From Syntrophaceae bacterium UBA4778 (GTDB lineage Bacteria > Desulfobacterota > Syntrophia > Syntrophales > UBA4778): 7,856 bases of DNA. The stretch lies in NCBI GenBank assembly GCA_002403175.1, contig DHHG01000034.1:1-7856 (forward strand), given 5' to 3'. Positions within the stretch are counted from its first letter, which is position 1. Every line of letters begins with the position of its first letter. The translations under genes were made by a program, and so were the position numbers. The notes below the pieces were generated by a model. The model ran no database searches, was not told the DNA's origin, and saw nothing but the letters and a program-made list of their open reading frames with translations. This document shows positions 1 to 6,418 of this stretch, piece after piece.

Positions 1-1144
1 CTGATGCAATAGTGGAAACGCTCTTAAATCCTTCTTTGTAGAGCTTCTCCGCGATTTTTTCGTCCAGCCCCGGAATATTCATCAGGGCCTTATACCCATC
101 ATCAGATTGTTTTGTCATGGACTCGCTTTTGACATCGATCTTCCACCCCGTCAACCTGGCTGCAAGACGTACATTCTGCCCGCTCTTACCGATTGCCAGA
201 GAAAGCTGGTCATCAGGAACAATCACTTCCATTGATCGGACATCATCATATAATAAGACTTTGTCCACCTTGGCGGGGGATAGGGCACTGCAGACGTATT
301 TTACGGGATCATCAGAATAGGGTACCACATCGATTTTTTCCCCTTTCAACTCCTGAACAACACTTTGAACCCGCGAGCCTCGCATTCCAACACAAGCGCC
401 GACGGGATCGATATCTTTATCTTTAGTTTTTACCGAAATTTTCGATCGGTTTCCGGGCTCTCTCGAAACGCTTACGATTTCTATTAAACCTTCGGCAATC
501 TCGGGAACTTCCATCTCAAATAGAGCTCGGAGAAATCCTGGGTGAGTCCGTGAGAGGACAATCTGCGGACCTTTGGAAATTCTTTTTACATCATACACAT
601 AGGCACGAATTCGTTCTCCTCTTTTGAACACTTCCTTGTGGATCTGTTCAGATTGAGGAATAATTCCTTCTGTTCTTCCTAAGTTGACAATGATGTTATT
701 GCCGTCAAATCTTTGTACAAAACCGTTGACCAGCTCACTTTTCTTATCCTTGTACTCATCAAAAACGTTATCCCGCTCGGCATCTTTGACTTTTTGAATG
801 ATAATTTGCTTAGCGGTCTGAGCGGCAATACGGCCGAAAGTGCTTGTTTCAACTTTTATTCCGAGACTGTCCCCAGGTTCAGCTTCTTCATCGAAAAAAC
901 GCCGGGCATCCTCTCTGGTAATTTGGATATCGGGATCTACTGTTTTATCGACAACCGTCTTGAACTGGAACACCTCGATCTCGCCCACTTCTTCATTATA
1001 GTGCGCTTCGATATCAGCTTTGGTTCCGAGTTTTTTTCTCGCAGCGGTTACCATCGCCGTTTCCAATGCTTCTATAATGATCTGTTTGTCCAATCCCTTT
1101 TCTTTGCCCATCTGCTCGATCAGACGCTTCAGTTCTGGTAACAT
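1..1144 (-). CDS. nusA: Transcription termination/antitermination factor NusA (partial, 3' end outside window)
   Basis: NusA binds RNA polymerase in the cytoplasm and modulates pausing, intrinsic termination and antitermination. The frame stays open for 381 codons from ATG at 1144-1142 to the window edge, so the C-terminus is missing. The N-terminal RNAP-binding domain covers about residues 1-125. An S1-like segment follows at about 135-200 (VNGFVQRFDG... IIVNLGRTEGIIP). KH1 at about 245-280 has the GACVGMRGSRVQSVVQELKGE-type core, and KH2 at about 310-340 has AIGKSGQNVRLAARLTGW. A helix-hairpin-helix begins near 352 (ALMNIPGLDEKIAEKLYKEG), suggesting a longer C-terminal part beyond the window. 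A GGAGG at 1159-1155 precedes the ATG by 10 nt, which fixes the start. It lies 92 nt downstream of rimP, the classical rimP-nusA arrangement; infB usually follows. Identification is from conserved motifs and is very secure. Confidence 0.97.
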   Translation of the reverse strand, partial: MLPELKRLIEQMGKEKGLDKQIIIEALETAMVTAARKKLGTKADIEAHYNEEVGEIEVFQFKTVVDKTVDPDIQITREDARRFFDEEAEPGDSLGIKVETSTFGRIAAQTAKQIIIQKVKDAERDNVFDEYKDKKSELVNGFVQRFDGNNIIVNLGRTEGIIPQSEQIHKEVFKRGERIRAYVYDVKRISKGPQIVLSRTHPGFLRALFEMEVPEIAEGLIEIVSVSREPGNRSKISVKTKDKDIDPVGACVGMRGSRVQSVVQELKGEKIDVVPYSDDPVKYVCSALSPAKVDKVLLYDDVRSMEVIVPDDQLSLAIGKSGQNVRLAARLTGWKIDVKSESMTKQSDDGYKALMNIPGLDEKIAEKLYKEGFKSVSTIAS

Positions 1145-1154
1145 TTGGTAAAAA

Positions 1155-1159
1155 CCTCC
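1155..1159 (-). promoter_or_regulatory. Ribosome binding site of nusA
   Basis: The minus strand reads GGAGG followed by 10 nt and then ATG. It supports ATG 1144-1142 as the nusA start and shows nusA has its own strong initiation site rather than depending on coupling to rimP, whose stop is 92 nt upstream. Confidence 0.8.
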
Positions 1160-1198
1160 GTGATACTAAAATAATGCTTACGTTTTCGCATCGACCCC

Positions 1199-1218
1199 GG
1201 CGCGTGGCGACCACCGCC
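1199..1218 (-). promoter_or_regulatory. GC-rich hairpin between rimP and nusA
   Basis: The minus strand has an 8-bp stem (GGCG-GTGG pairing with CCAC-CGCC, with one bulged G) closed by a TCG loop, about 55 nt upstream of the nusA start codon. No U-run follows, so it is not an intrinsic terminator. It could affect mRNA processing, stability or NusA-dependent pausing; the function is not known and is inferred only from structure and position. Confidence 0.5.
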
Positions 1219-1236
1219 TCTCAGTGAATCCTATTT

Positions 1237-1761
1237 CTATTTCTTATTTCTGGGTCGTTTACCCCGAGATTGACTTCGGGGAATTTCTGCTTTTTCCGAA
1301 TCAATATGAGCTTTAAGAATGCTATGCCTTGGAATTCTCATCGAATGGCCATCCACATCAAGGAGAACGAATTTCGCATCCTCTTCAATCAGATAATCGA
1401 TCAGCTTCCCACGAAAATTTCTGGATCCCTCTATCTTCTCTGATGTCTTGATCCCTACATCTGCCCCTTTATACCTTATGAAATCCTTATCACGGGTCAG
1501 TGGACGATCCAGACCCGGCGAGGACACTTCCAACGTATAAGGACCGGAGGGAATTTCATTTACGTCCAAAATATCACCTACGAGGTGACTTACTCTCTGG
1601 CAATCGTCCAAGGTGATCCTGCTATCCTGATCATCCTCTTTGTCTATAAAAATCCTCACAAGCCATCGTGTCTTCATCCTCAGGCTTTCAATATCAACCA
1701 GCTCGATCCGCTCCAGTGCAAGAGCCGGCTCAATCAGTTCTCTTATCCTTTCCCGAAGCAT
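1237..1761 (-). CDS. rimP: Ribosome maturation factor RimP
   Basis: RimP is a cytoplasmic assembly factor that binds the 30S subunit and helps its late maturation. The product from ATG 1761-1759 is 174 aa, a normal length or slightly long for the family. The N-terminal alpha/beta domain (about 1-88) carries the family signature LEVSSPGLDRPL at 77-88. The C-terminal SH3-like beta domain follows at about 92-155. The tail is basic (SQSRGKRPRNKK). The frame is open another 28 codons upstream to 1845, but that stretch would be translated through the terminator stem and does not resemble RimP, so the start at MLRERIREL was chosen. Its ribosome site is weak (AAGG about 8 nt before ATG). nusA follows 92 nt downstream; the pair is a conserved operon. 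Expression probably requires passing the leader terminator just upstream. Confidence 0.95.
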   Translation of the reverse strand: MLRERIRELIEPALALERIELVDIESLRMKTRWLVRIFIDKEDDQDSRITLDDCQRVSHLVGDILDVNEIPSGPYTLEVSSPGLDRPLTRDKDFIRYKGADVGIKTSEKIEGSRNFRGKLIDYLIEEDAKFVLLDVDGHSMRIPRHSILKAHIDSEKAEIPRSQSRGKRPRNKK

Positions 1762-1781
1762 CTGAAGACCTTTTTTGTCAC

Positions 1782-1809
1782 AAAATAAAAAAGTGGGCGA
1801 AAGCCCACT
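1782..1809 (-). terminator. Intrinsic terminator in the rimP leader
   Basis: On the minus strand AGTGGGC-TTTC-GCCCACT forms a perfect 7-bp stem (1809-1792) followed by TTTTTTATTTT. The run of U lies only on the minus-strand side, so it acts on minus-strand transcripts. The U-run ends about 20 nt before the rimP ATG, leaving no room for a complete promoter in between. It may act as an attenuator of rimP-nusA or end upstream read-through. Confidence 0.85.
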
Positions 1810-1835
1810 CATTAAAATACAACTGAATTTAATTA

Positions 1836-1864
1836 TGATTAGCAAAATATTTGGCTAAATGCAA
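1836..1864 (-). promoter_or_regulatory. Tentative promoter upstream of rimP
   Basis: The minus strand has TTGCAT (1864-1859), a 17-nt spacer and TAATCA (1841-1836), with TG one base before the -10 as in extended -10 promoters, inside a very AT-rich stretch. The -10 match is poor. If real, the transcript would start about 30 nt before the terminator hairpin, making that terminator part of the rimP leader. Confidence 0.3.
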
Positions 1865-1881
1865 GAAAAAAGAATTCAACT

Positions 1882-1910
1882 AAACCACTCGACTATAAGT
1901 CGAGGGGTTT
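1882..1910. repeat. Right-end hairpin of the IS200/IS605 remnant
   Basis: An imperfect inverted repeat: aaacc-a-ctcgact, loop ata, agtcgag-g-ggttt, with a single internal mismatch in 13 positions per arm. It lies just beyond the transposase stop codon, where the IS200/IS605 right-end hairpin is expected. There is no U-run, so it is not an intrinsic terminator. Confidence 0.65.
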
Positions 1911-1922
1911 GAGCCAAGATTT

Positions 1923-2114
1923 TTAAGATGGGTCGATTTCAAATCGACTGTCATCAATTACGGGTTCTCCCTCTTGTTCTTGAATATACTGCTGAATTAT
2001 CTCGTGCGCAAATCGCTACAGCACCCAATAAAACTTTTTTCCGGTACTTTGGTATTCAGATCAACTGAACTTTAAGATCACTTTTGTATGTGCTCCAAGC
2101 TGACAACGTCGCAT
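1923..2114 (-). pseudogene. Degenerate IS200/IS605-type transposase TnpA (Y1 HUH), internal deletion and frameshifts
   Basis: An intact TnpA is a Y1-family HUH nuclease of roughly 130-150 aa. Here only the two ends survive. From ATG 2114-2112 the frame gives an LGAHT motif and then a stop. After a one-base shift the minus strand reads IPKYRKKVLLGAVAICARD, a typical N-terminal TnpA segment. The sequence then jumps, in another frame, to EIIQQYIQEQEGEPVIDD and on to SRFEIDPS and TAA at 1925-1923, the usual C-terminus. The YIQEQ segment is in the region of the catalytic tyrosine, but the central HUH histidines are absent, implying loss of about 60-70 codons. At least one base deletion and an in-frame TGA (where Trp is usual) also disrupt it. 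Recognition comes from family motifs remembered; no search was done. Confidence 0.72.
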
Positions 2115-2187
2115 AGCGACAGTATATAAATTTTCTTCGCCTAAAGGAGAGGGGTTTCCACCATCCCCGAAAGGGACACTAAGAATT

Positions 2188-2225
2188 TGGAGCGGGCAAT
2201 GGGGCTCGAACCCACGACGTCCAGC
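2188..2225 (-). pseudogene. 3' half of a tRNA-Gly gene (putative att repeat)
   Basis: These 38 nt match the 3' end of the intact tRNA-Gly at 2820-2857, from the 3' anticodon stem (GCTGG) through the variable loop, T arm, acceptor strand and CCA. There are two differences: 2198 versus 2830 (acceptor position 66) and 2204 versus 2836 (T loop position 60). The match stops exactly where the anticodon loop would begin, so no complete tRNA can form. A duplicated tRNA 3' end in the same orientation downstream of the intact gene is the classical footprint of tyrosine-recombinase integration at a tRNA. The differences could be decay or could reflect a foreign tRNA-Gly 3' end brought in by the element. 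Confidence 0.85.
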
Positions 2226-2226
2226 C

Positions 2227-2418
2227 TCATTCACCTAAAATGCCCTGCACTCTTTCCAGTCCGGTTATGGCCACCAAGAAATCTCTTTTAGCTCGTGCAA
2301 GATTGCTGCGGGCCTGAAGTAAATTTAGTTCAGCGTCCTCAACCTCCAACCGAATTTTAACGCCAAAGGTGTAACCGCTCTCTGCCATGGCATGATTCTC
2401 CATGGTTACCATCGTCAC
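2227..2418 (-). pseudogene. C-terminal fragment of a TolC-family outer membrane efflux protein
   Basis: Up to 63 codons ending in TGA at 2229-2227 read like the last helix pair of an outer membrane efflux (OEP/TolC) protomer: GYTFGVKIRLEVEDAELNLL, then QARSNLARAKRDFLVAITGLERVQG. The pattern GYxxGVKTRLEVxDAExxLxxAR is characteristic of the second OEP repeat. A full protein is about 400-480 aa, so some 85 percent is missing. The listed start (ATG 2418) is merely the first ATG after an in-frame TAA about 30 nt upstream; no signal peptide or ribosome site is present. TolC proteins form trimeric channels for tripartite efflux or type I secretion, but this piece cannot. Its stop codon lies 1 nt from the tRNA-Gly 3' fragment, suggesting it was the last gene of a lost element or was brought here by deletion. 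Confidence 0.7.
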
Positions 2419-2779
2419 GAGTCGTTTTTTTCGCCGTTATCAGGTGTGCACAGTGGAACGTTTTATATCGTAAGCTTACCGTGACGTCGCATATGGCTCA
2501 ATGACAATAACACGATATTTCGGCCAAGCTTTCAAATGGGGAATTACTGCAAGAATTTGTGATCCGAGAGAACAATGCCAAACATAATAGATGATCAGCG
2601 CCGGTTAAATGCCGATCATGAAACCTTACGAGTTGCTGTTCAAAAACGTTTGCGGGTGAATAATGGAGATTTATCCGATACGATTCAGGGTGGAGGGATT
2701 CAGGTTTCGATATTCATCAGAATGACGCACATTTTATGGCATTTTTCTGCCAACCAGAAACACAATGGGTCATATCTAG
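2419..2779. other. Gene-free relic stretch between the TolC fragment and the tRNA-Gly terminator
   Basis: I see no recognisable gene, RNA or end of a mobile element here. A 72-codon plus-strand frame (2575-2793) starts with MPNIIDDQRRLNADHE, has only a weak ribosome site and runs into the tRNA terminator, so it is not called. A 10-bp perfect palindrome gtaagcttac occurs at 2470-2479 and an 8-bp one, tgtgcaca, near 2443. Together with the TolC fragment it fills the 594 bp between the two tRNA-Gly 3' ends and is best read as leftover DNA of a deleted insert. Confidence 0.5.
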
Positions 2780-2810
2780 AAAAAAGGACTTAACCATATC
2801 GGCTAATTCC
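2780..2810 (-). terminator. Intrinsic terminator of tRNA-Gly
   Basis: Starting 9 nt after the tRNA CCA end, the minus strand has GGAATTAGCC, loop GATAT, GGTTAAGTCC and then TTTTTT. The 10-bp stem has one A/G mismatch and one G-U pair. It separates the tRNA transcript from the downstream relic region. Confidence 0.75.
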
Positions 2811-2819
2811 TTGATTTTT

Positions 2820-2894
<75 letters not shown>

Positions 2895-2910
2895 CTCTAC
2901 TTAGAGGGCG

Positions 2911-2939
2911 ATTGTATCCGACCAGAGAGATTTCTTCAA
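2911..2939 (-). promoter_or_regulatory. Promoter of tRNA-Gly overlapping the hisD stop codon
   Basis: The minus strand has TTGAAG (2939-2934), a 17-nt spacer and TACAAT (2916-2911), both close to sigma-70 consensus. The -10 box ends 16 nt before the mature tRNA 5' end, which would leave a leader of about 9 nt for RNase P to remove. The -35 hexamer includes the last base of the hisD terminal codon and its TGA stop, so coding sequence and promoter share bases. Confidence 0.7.
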
Positions 2940-4234
2940 GATCTTTTTGAAAGTCGAAAAGAAATCGATTTGCTATGCGCCTGAAGCCCTTCGAGCTGCG
3001 CAAACCGAGCCGCTTGGGCACCGAATCTACTTAGGGCCTCCTGAGAAAAAGAGATAATACTGGATCTCTTCACAAAATCATAAACTCCCAGTGGAGATGA
3101 AAACCGTGCAGTTCCAGCTGTCGGCAGGATGTGGCTGGGGCCTGCAATATAGTCGCCTATTGCTTCGGGAGTATGATTACCTAAAAAAACAGCTCCAGCA
3201 TTTGCTATTTGCGGAAGCAGTGTTGCCGGTTTTTCGACCATGAGTTCAAGGTGCTCTGGAGCAAATCGGTTCGCAATCCTTATGGCCTCAGCAATGTTTG
3301 CTGTGACTACGATTGCCCCATAATCGCGGATCGATGCTGCCGCAATCGATTCCCTGGAAAGCTCCTTCAATTGCGAATGAACCTGAGCCGCCACCTCTTT
3401 TGCAAGGTTTTCTGAAGGAGTAATCAAAACAGCGCTCGCAAGATTGTCGTGTTCAGCCTGAGAAAGAAGGTCTGCAGCAACACAGCAAGGATTGGCTTTT
3501 TTATCAGCTATGATCAGGATTTCACTCGGACCTGCTATCATATCAATCCCCACTTGCCCGAAAACCATCCTTTTGGCCTCGGCAACGTAGGCGTTGCCCG
3601 GACCGACGATCTTATCCACAGCAGGAATCGATTCCGTACCGTATGCGAGTGCAGCAATCGCCTGAGCTCCACCAATTTTAAATATTCGGGAAACTCCGCT
3701 CAAAAAAGCGGCCGCCGATACGAGTGGGTTCAGTTTTCCTTCTTTTGCAGGCGAAACGAGAATTATCTCTTTGACACCTGCCACTCTGGCCGGAATAGCC
3801 GCCATAAGGACAGTTGAAGGATAGGCTGCCAAACCACCCGGAGCATAGATTCCTATTCGATCCAGCGGACGGACAAGCCATCCCAATTCTATTCCCTTTT
3901 CTTTCGTGTCCAGAACAGGCTTGATCATCTGCTTGCGATGAAATTTTTCAATGCGGGCAGCTGCTGTTTTTAAGATTTTAAGGTCCTCGCCGGAAACCTC
4001 TGCCATTGCGGCCTGGATCTCTTCCGGTTTGGCTTCAACGCATTCCTTCGTCAGCTGGACCCTGTCGTATTTTTTACTGTAACGGAAAAGAGCAGCATCT
4101 CCTTCATCTTCCACTTCCTTCAAAATTCTGGCTACTTTTTTCTTAATGTCACTGTTACTGGAAATTTTTCCCCGATCTTTGATTCGATTGAATTCGCTTT
4201 CGAACAGAGCCTCATCAGTGTGCAGAATACGCAT
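2936..4234 (-). CDS. hisD: Histidinol dehydrogenase
   Basis: HisD is the last enzyme of histidine biosynthesis. It oxidises L-histidinol to L-histidine in two NAD-dependent steps and is a cytoplasmic Zn homodimer. The 432-aa product has full family length. Visible signatures are YAPGGLAAYPSTVLM (130-144), VGPGNAYVAEAKR (210-222), LSQAEHD (257-263) with Zn ligands Gln259 and His262, the catalytic Glu327-His328 in FAPEHLEL, EAIGDYIAGPSHILPT with Zn ligand Asp361, and EGLQAHSKS with Zn ligand His420. The ATG overlaps the murA stop as TAATG, and AGGAGG lies 11 nt upstream inside murA, so the two genes are co-transcribed and likely coupled. In many relatives hisG sits between murA and hisD; here it is absent, and no other his gene is in the window. 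All catalytic residues are present. Confidence 0.97.
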   Translation of the reverse strand: MRILHTDEALFESEFNRIKDRGKISSNSDIKKKVARILKEVEDEGDAALFRYSKKYDRVQLTKECVEAKPEEIQAAMAEVSGEDLKILKTAAARIEKFHRKQMIKPVLDTKEKGIELGWLVRPLDRIGIYAPGGLAAYPSTVLMAAIPARVAGVKEIILVSPAKEGKLNPLVSAAAFLSGVSRIFKIGGAQAIAALAYGTESIPAVDKIVGPGNAYVAEAKRMVFGQVGIDMIAGPSEILIIADKKANPCCVAADLLSQAEHDNLASAVLITPSENLAKEVAAQVHSQLKELSRESIAAASIRDYGAIVVTANIAEAIRIANRFAPEHLELMVEKPATLLPQIANAGAVFLGNHTPEAIGDYIAGPSHILPTAGTARFSSPLGVYDFVKRSSIISFSQEALSRFGAQAARFAQLEGLQAHSKSISFRLSKRS

Positions 4235-5484
4235 TATTCTTTTACCCTCCTGATATTTGCGCCGAGCTGTGACAACTTACTCTCTATTTCCTGGTATCCT
4301 CTGTCCAGATGATAAACTCGGGACAGCTCCGTCGTGCCTTCCGCAGCAATAGCTGCAATAATGAGTGAAGCGGAGGCTCTCAGGTCGGTCGCCATAACCG
4401 GAGCTCCTTTGAGCCTGTCAACTCCCTTAACGATAGCGCTGTTCCCCTGGATTGTAATATCAGCCCCCATCCTGATTAATTCACTGACGTGCATGAATCT
4501 GTTTTCGAATACCGTCTCCGTAATCACGCTCAACCCGTTGCTGATGGTCATGAGGGCCATAATCTGGGCCTGCAAATCGGTCGGGAAACCGGGATATGGA
4601 AGTGTCTTAATATCGATGCTCTTGCGTATTGCTCCGCTTTTGACTCGGAGGCCGTCTGCTTCGGGTATGATCGATATTCCGGTATCGCTGAGCTTGGAGA
4701 TAAGTGCTTCCAAATGATTGCTTTCGCAATTTCTAAGTTTTATATCCCCTTCTGTAATACCGGCAGCAATCATATAAGTCCCAGCCTCGATTCGATCGGG
4801 AATAACCGTTGCCTCGACGGGATGAAGAGAATCGACCCCCTCAATTGTGATTACATCCGTTCCGGCTCCGCTGATTACTGCACCCATACCATTTAAAACT
4901 TCCGCCAGGTTTATTATTTCAGGCTCTCGGGCGGCATTTTCCAGAACGGTAACCCCTTTGGCCAAAACAGCTGCCATCATGATATTTTCGGTCCCGGTAA
5001 CCGTCGCAAGGTCAAAGTAAATTTTAGCTCCTTTCAGACGGGAAGCCTTTGCTTCGAGATAGCCGTCCTTCAACTCGATTTCGGCTCCCAGCTCCTCCAA
5101 TGCCTTCACATGGAGGTTGACGGGTCTTGCACCGATCGCGCAGCCTCCAGGCAAGGAGACGCGCGCCCTTCCGAACCTGGCAACCAAGGGGCCCAATACT
5201 AAAATAGAGGCCCGCATTGTCTTCACAAGATCATAGGGTGCCTCAAAATTGTTGATCTCGCCCGCATTGATCCGAAGAATGCCTTCTCCTTCTATTTTGA
5301 CTCCAAAATTTTTGAGCAGCCGTTTTATCGTTCTAATATCCACCAGATTCGGAATATTATGAAATGTGTTCCATCCATCATTCAGCAAAGCAGAAGCGAT
5401 CACCGGAAGTGCAGCATTTTTTGAACCGCTGATCGTGACATCTCCCTGTAATTTACACCCACCTTCAATGATAATCTTATCCAA
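4234..5484 (-). CDS. murA: UDP-N-acetylglucosamine 1-carboxyvinyltransferase MurA
   Basis: MurA transfers enolpyruvate from PEP to UDP-GlcNAc, the first committed step of cytoplasmic peptidoglycan precursor synthesis. The 416-aa protein has the normal length and the two-domain inside-out alpha/beta fold. SGSKNAALP gives Lys22 and Asn23. The catalytic loop [12 protein letters not shown] places the cysteine exactly at residue 115, so the enzyme is of the Cys (normally fosfomycin-sensitive) type rather than the Asp type. [39 protein letters not shown] and [11 protein letters not shown] are further conserved blocks. The start codon is TTG (5484-5482), chosen because it reproduces the family N-terminus and has AAGGGG 7 nt upstream. 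Only two bases separate it from the prmC stop, so translational coupling is likely. The stop overlaps hisD. The mid-operon position between a translation gene and a histidine gene is common in deltaproteobacteria-like genomes (general knowledge). Confidence 0.97.
   Translation of the reverse strand: MDKIIIEGGCKLQGDVTISGSKNAALPVIASALLNDGWNTFHNIPNLVDIRTIKRLLKNFGVKIEGEGILRINAGEINNFEAPYDLVKTMRASILVLGPLVARFGRARVSLPGGCAIGARPVNLHVKALEELGAEIELKDGYLEAKASRLKGAKIYFDLATVTGTENIMMAAVLAKGVTVLENAAREPEIINLAEVLNGMGAVISGAGTDVITIEGVDSLHPVEATVIPDRIEAGTYMIAAGITEGDIKLRNCESNHLEALISKLSDTGISIIPEADGLRVKSGAIRKSIDIKTLPYPGFPTDLQAQIMALMTISNGLSVITETVFENRFMHVSELIRMGADITIQGNSAIVKGVDRLKGAPVMATDLRASASLIIAAIAAEGTTELSRVYHLDRGYQEIESKLSQLGANIRRVKE
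4246..4251 (-). promoter_or_regulatory. Ribosome binding site of hisD, inside murA
   Basis: AGGAGG on the minus strand, 11 nt before the hisD ATG and within the last codons of murA. Together with the TAATG overlap it identifies the hisD start and suggests coupled translation. Confidence 0.75.
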
Positions 5485-5486
5485 AG

Positions 5487-6332
5487 TTATTCCCCTTTTG
5501 CTTTAACCATCCTGAAAAAACCGGCATAGTCCTTAATAAGCTCGATCTCTCTAAAACGAGATTGTTCCAGCATTGCAGTAATCCTGTCTTCCTGACCAGC
5601 CCCAAACTCCATCAGAATCCATCCCCCGGATTCCAGTCGGTCTCGTGAGCCTTCGATCAACTGCTGATGGAATTCTGTTCCGTCCGGCCCGGCAAGCAGC
5701 GCGCAGGCGGGCTCGAATTCACGCACGCCAATGCCAAGCATTTTGTATTCGCACTCGGAAATATAAGGTGGATTCGACACAATCACGTCGAAACGCCCCT
5801 GAACAGGCTCAAACAGGTTTCCTTTTAGGAACCTAATTCGATCACTGACTTTGTGCGATTCAGCATTTTGTATCGCTATCGCCAGGGCTTCTTCAGAGAT
5901 ATCAGTTGCCGTTATATAGGGCTGGCTCAGGGTAGCAGCTAAGGCAATACTGATTGCTCCGCTTCCCGTCCCAATTTCCAGGATGCGATTGCCAGTCTGA
6001 CTGCCGCAGAGTCGAGCTGTTTCTTCAACCAGAAATTCCGTTTCAGGACGCGGGATGAGAACATCGCGAGTTACCGTGAAAGTCAGCGACCAGAACTCTT
6101 TCCGGCCCGTTATGTAAGCTATAGGCTCCCCTTTTTTTCTCCGGTCCAGCAATTCTCGAAAGCAATCCAGCTCCACAGCACTTACCGTCCTTTTGGACGA
6201 GCAGAGTAAATCCGAGCGCTCCAGATTAAGAGAATATGCGAGAAGAATTTCTACATCGAGTCTTGGAGAAAAGCTGCCGGTCAATTCTGCTGTCGCCTCT
6301 CTCAATACATTTCGTATTTCAAACTGTGACAT
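5487..6332 (-). CDS. prmC: Peptide chain release factor N5-glutamine methyltransferase PrmC (HemK)
   Basis: PrmC uses S-adenosylmethionine to methylate the glutamine of the GGQ motif in release factors RF1 and RF2, which raises their activity in peptide release. The product is 281 aa, normal for the family. The N-terminal helical domain (about 1-85) ends in [27 protein letters not shown] (92-104) links to the Rossmann-fold methyltransferase domain with the SAM-binding [16 protein letters not shown] (117-132), TDIS (143-146) and the catalytic NPPYI (187-191) that holds the substrate glutamine. The ATG at 6332 is the first possible start because a TAA in frame lies one codon upstream; no clear Shine-Dalgarno sequence is seen. 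It follows prfA, its substrate gene, by 86 nt and precedes murA by 2 nt. Confidence 0.96.
   Translation of the reverse strand: MSQFEIRNVLREATAELTGSFSPRLDVEILLAYSLNLERSDLLCSSKRTVSAVELDCFRELLDRRKKGEPIAYITGRKEFWSLTFTVTRDVLIPRPETEFLVEETARLCGSQTGNRILEIGTGSGAISIALAATLSQPYITATDISEEALAIAIQNAESHKVSDRIRFLKGNLFEPVQGRFDVIVSNPPYISECEYKMLGIGVREFEPACALLAGPDGTEFHQQLIEGSRDRLESGGWILMEFGAGQEDRITAMLEQSRFREIELIKDYAGFFRMVKAKGE
5492..5497 (-). promoter_or_regulatory. Ribosome binding site deciding the TTG start of murA
   Basis: AAGGGG on the minus strand lies 7 nt before TTG 5484-5482, within the last codons of prmC. No ATG or GTG is placed to give the conserved MurA N-terminus, so this site supports the rare TTG start. 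Confidence 0.7.
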
Positions 6333-6418
6333 GATTTAACACTTTTTGGGATTTTGTAAATAAGAATGGTAATCGGACGTTTTTATAAAAGCATCGAATA
6401 CGTTATAAGCAGTGCCCT

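Larger units (their letters stand above)
1882..2157 (-). mobile_element. Remnant of an IS200/IS605-family insertion sequence
   Basis: About 275 bp bounded by two imperfect hairpins flanks a broken Y1 transposase gene. The right-end hairpin (1882-1910) has a 7-bp core, ctcgact-ata-agtcgag, extended by five further outer pairs after one A/G mismatch. The left-end hairpin (2135-2152) is cttcgcc-taaa-ggagagg with one mismatch and one wobble. Both ends carry the same 9-nt motif gaggggttt in the same orientation (1902-1910 and 2149-2157). Subterminal hairpins instead of terminal inverted repeats are typical of IS200/IS605, which move as single strands. A full element of this type with tnpA alone is about 600-700 bp, so this copy is deleted and cannot move by itself. 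No tnpB or guide-RNA gene is present. The exact outer boundaries are not determined. Confidence 0.7.

Noticed and set aside
1762..1845. 28-codon upstream extension of rimP
   Set aside because: It would begin within the AT-rich leader and be translated through the terminator hairpin, and it does not match the RimP N-terminus.
1882..1910. Guide-RNA (omega RNA) scaffold of a TnpB system
   Set aside because: The right-end hairpin resembles such ends, but no tnpB remnant is found next to it, so there is no support for a guide RNA.
1932..1948. Perfect 17-nt palindrome gtcgatttcaaatcgac
   Set aside because: It lies within the transposase C-terminal codons (SRFEID) with a one-base centre; there is no U-run and no second copy, so it was not called as a separate site.
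2164..2176. Small hairpin tccc-cgaaa-ggga after the tRNA fragment
   Set aside because: The 4-bp stem has no U-run on either strand, so it does not qualify as a terminator.
2470..2479. 10-bp palindrome gtaagcttac
   Set aside because: It is short and isolated, with no second copy, promoter or related gene beside it. It is compatible with chance.
2575..2793. Plus-strand 72-codon frame as a gene
   Set aside because: The ribosome site is weak, no family is recognised, and it runs into the tRNA terminator stem. It is mentioned only as part of the relic stretch.
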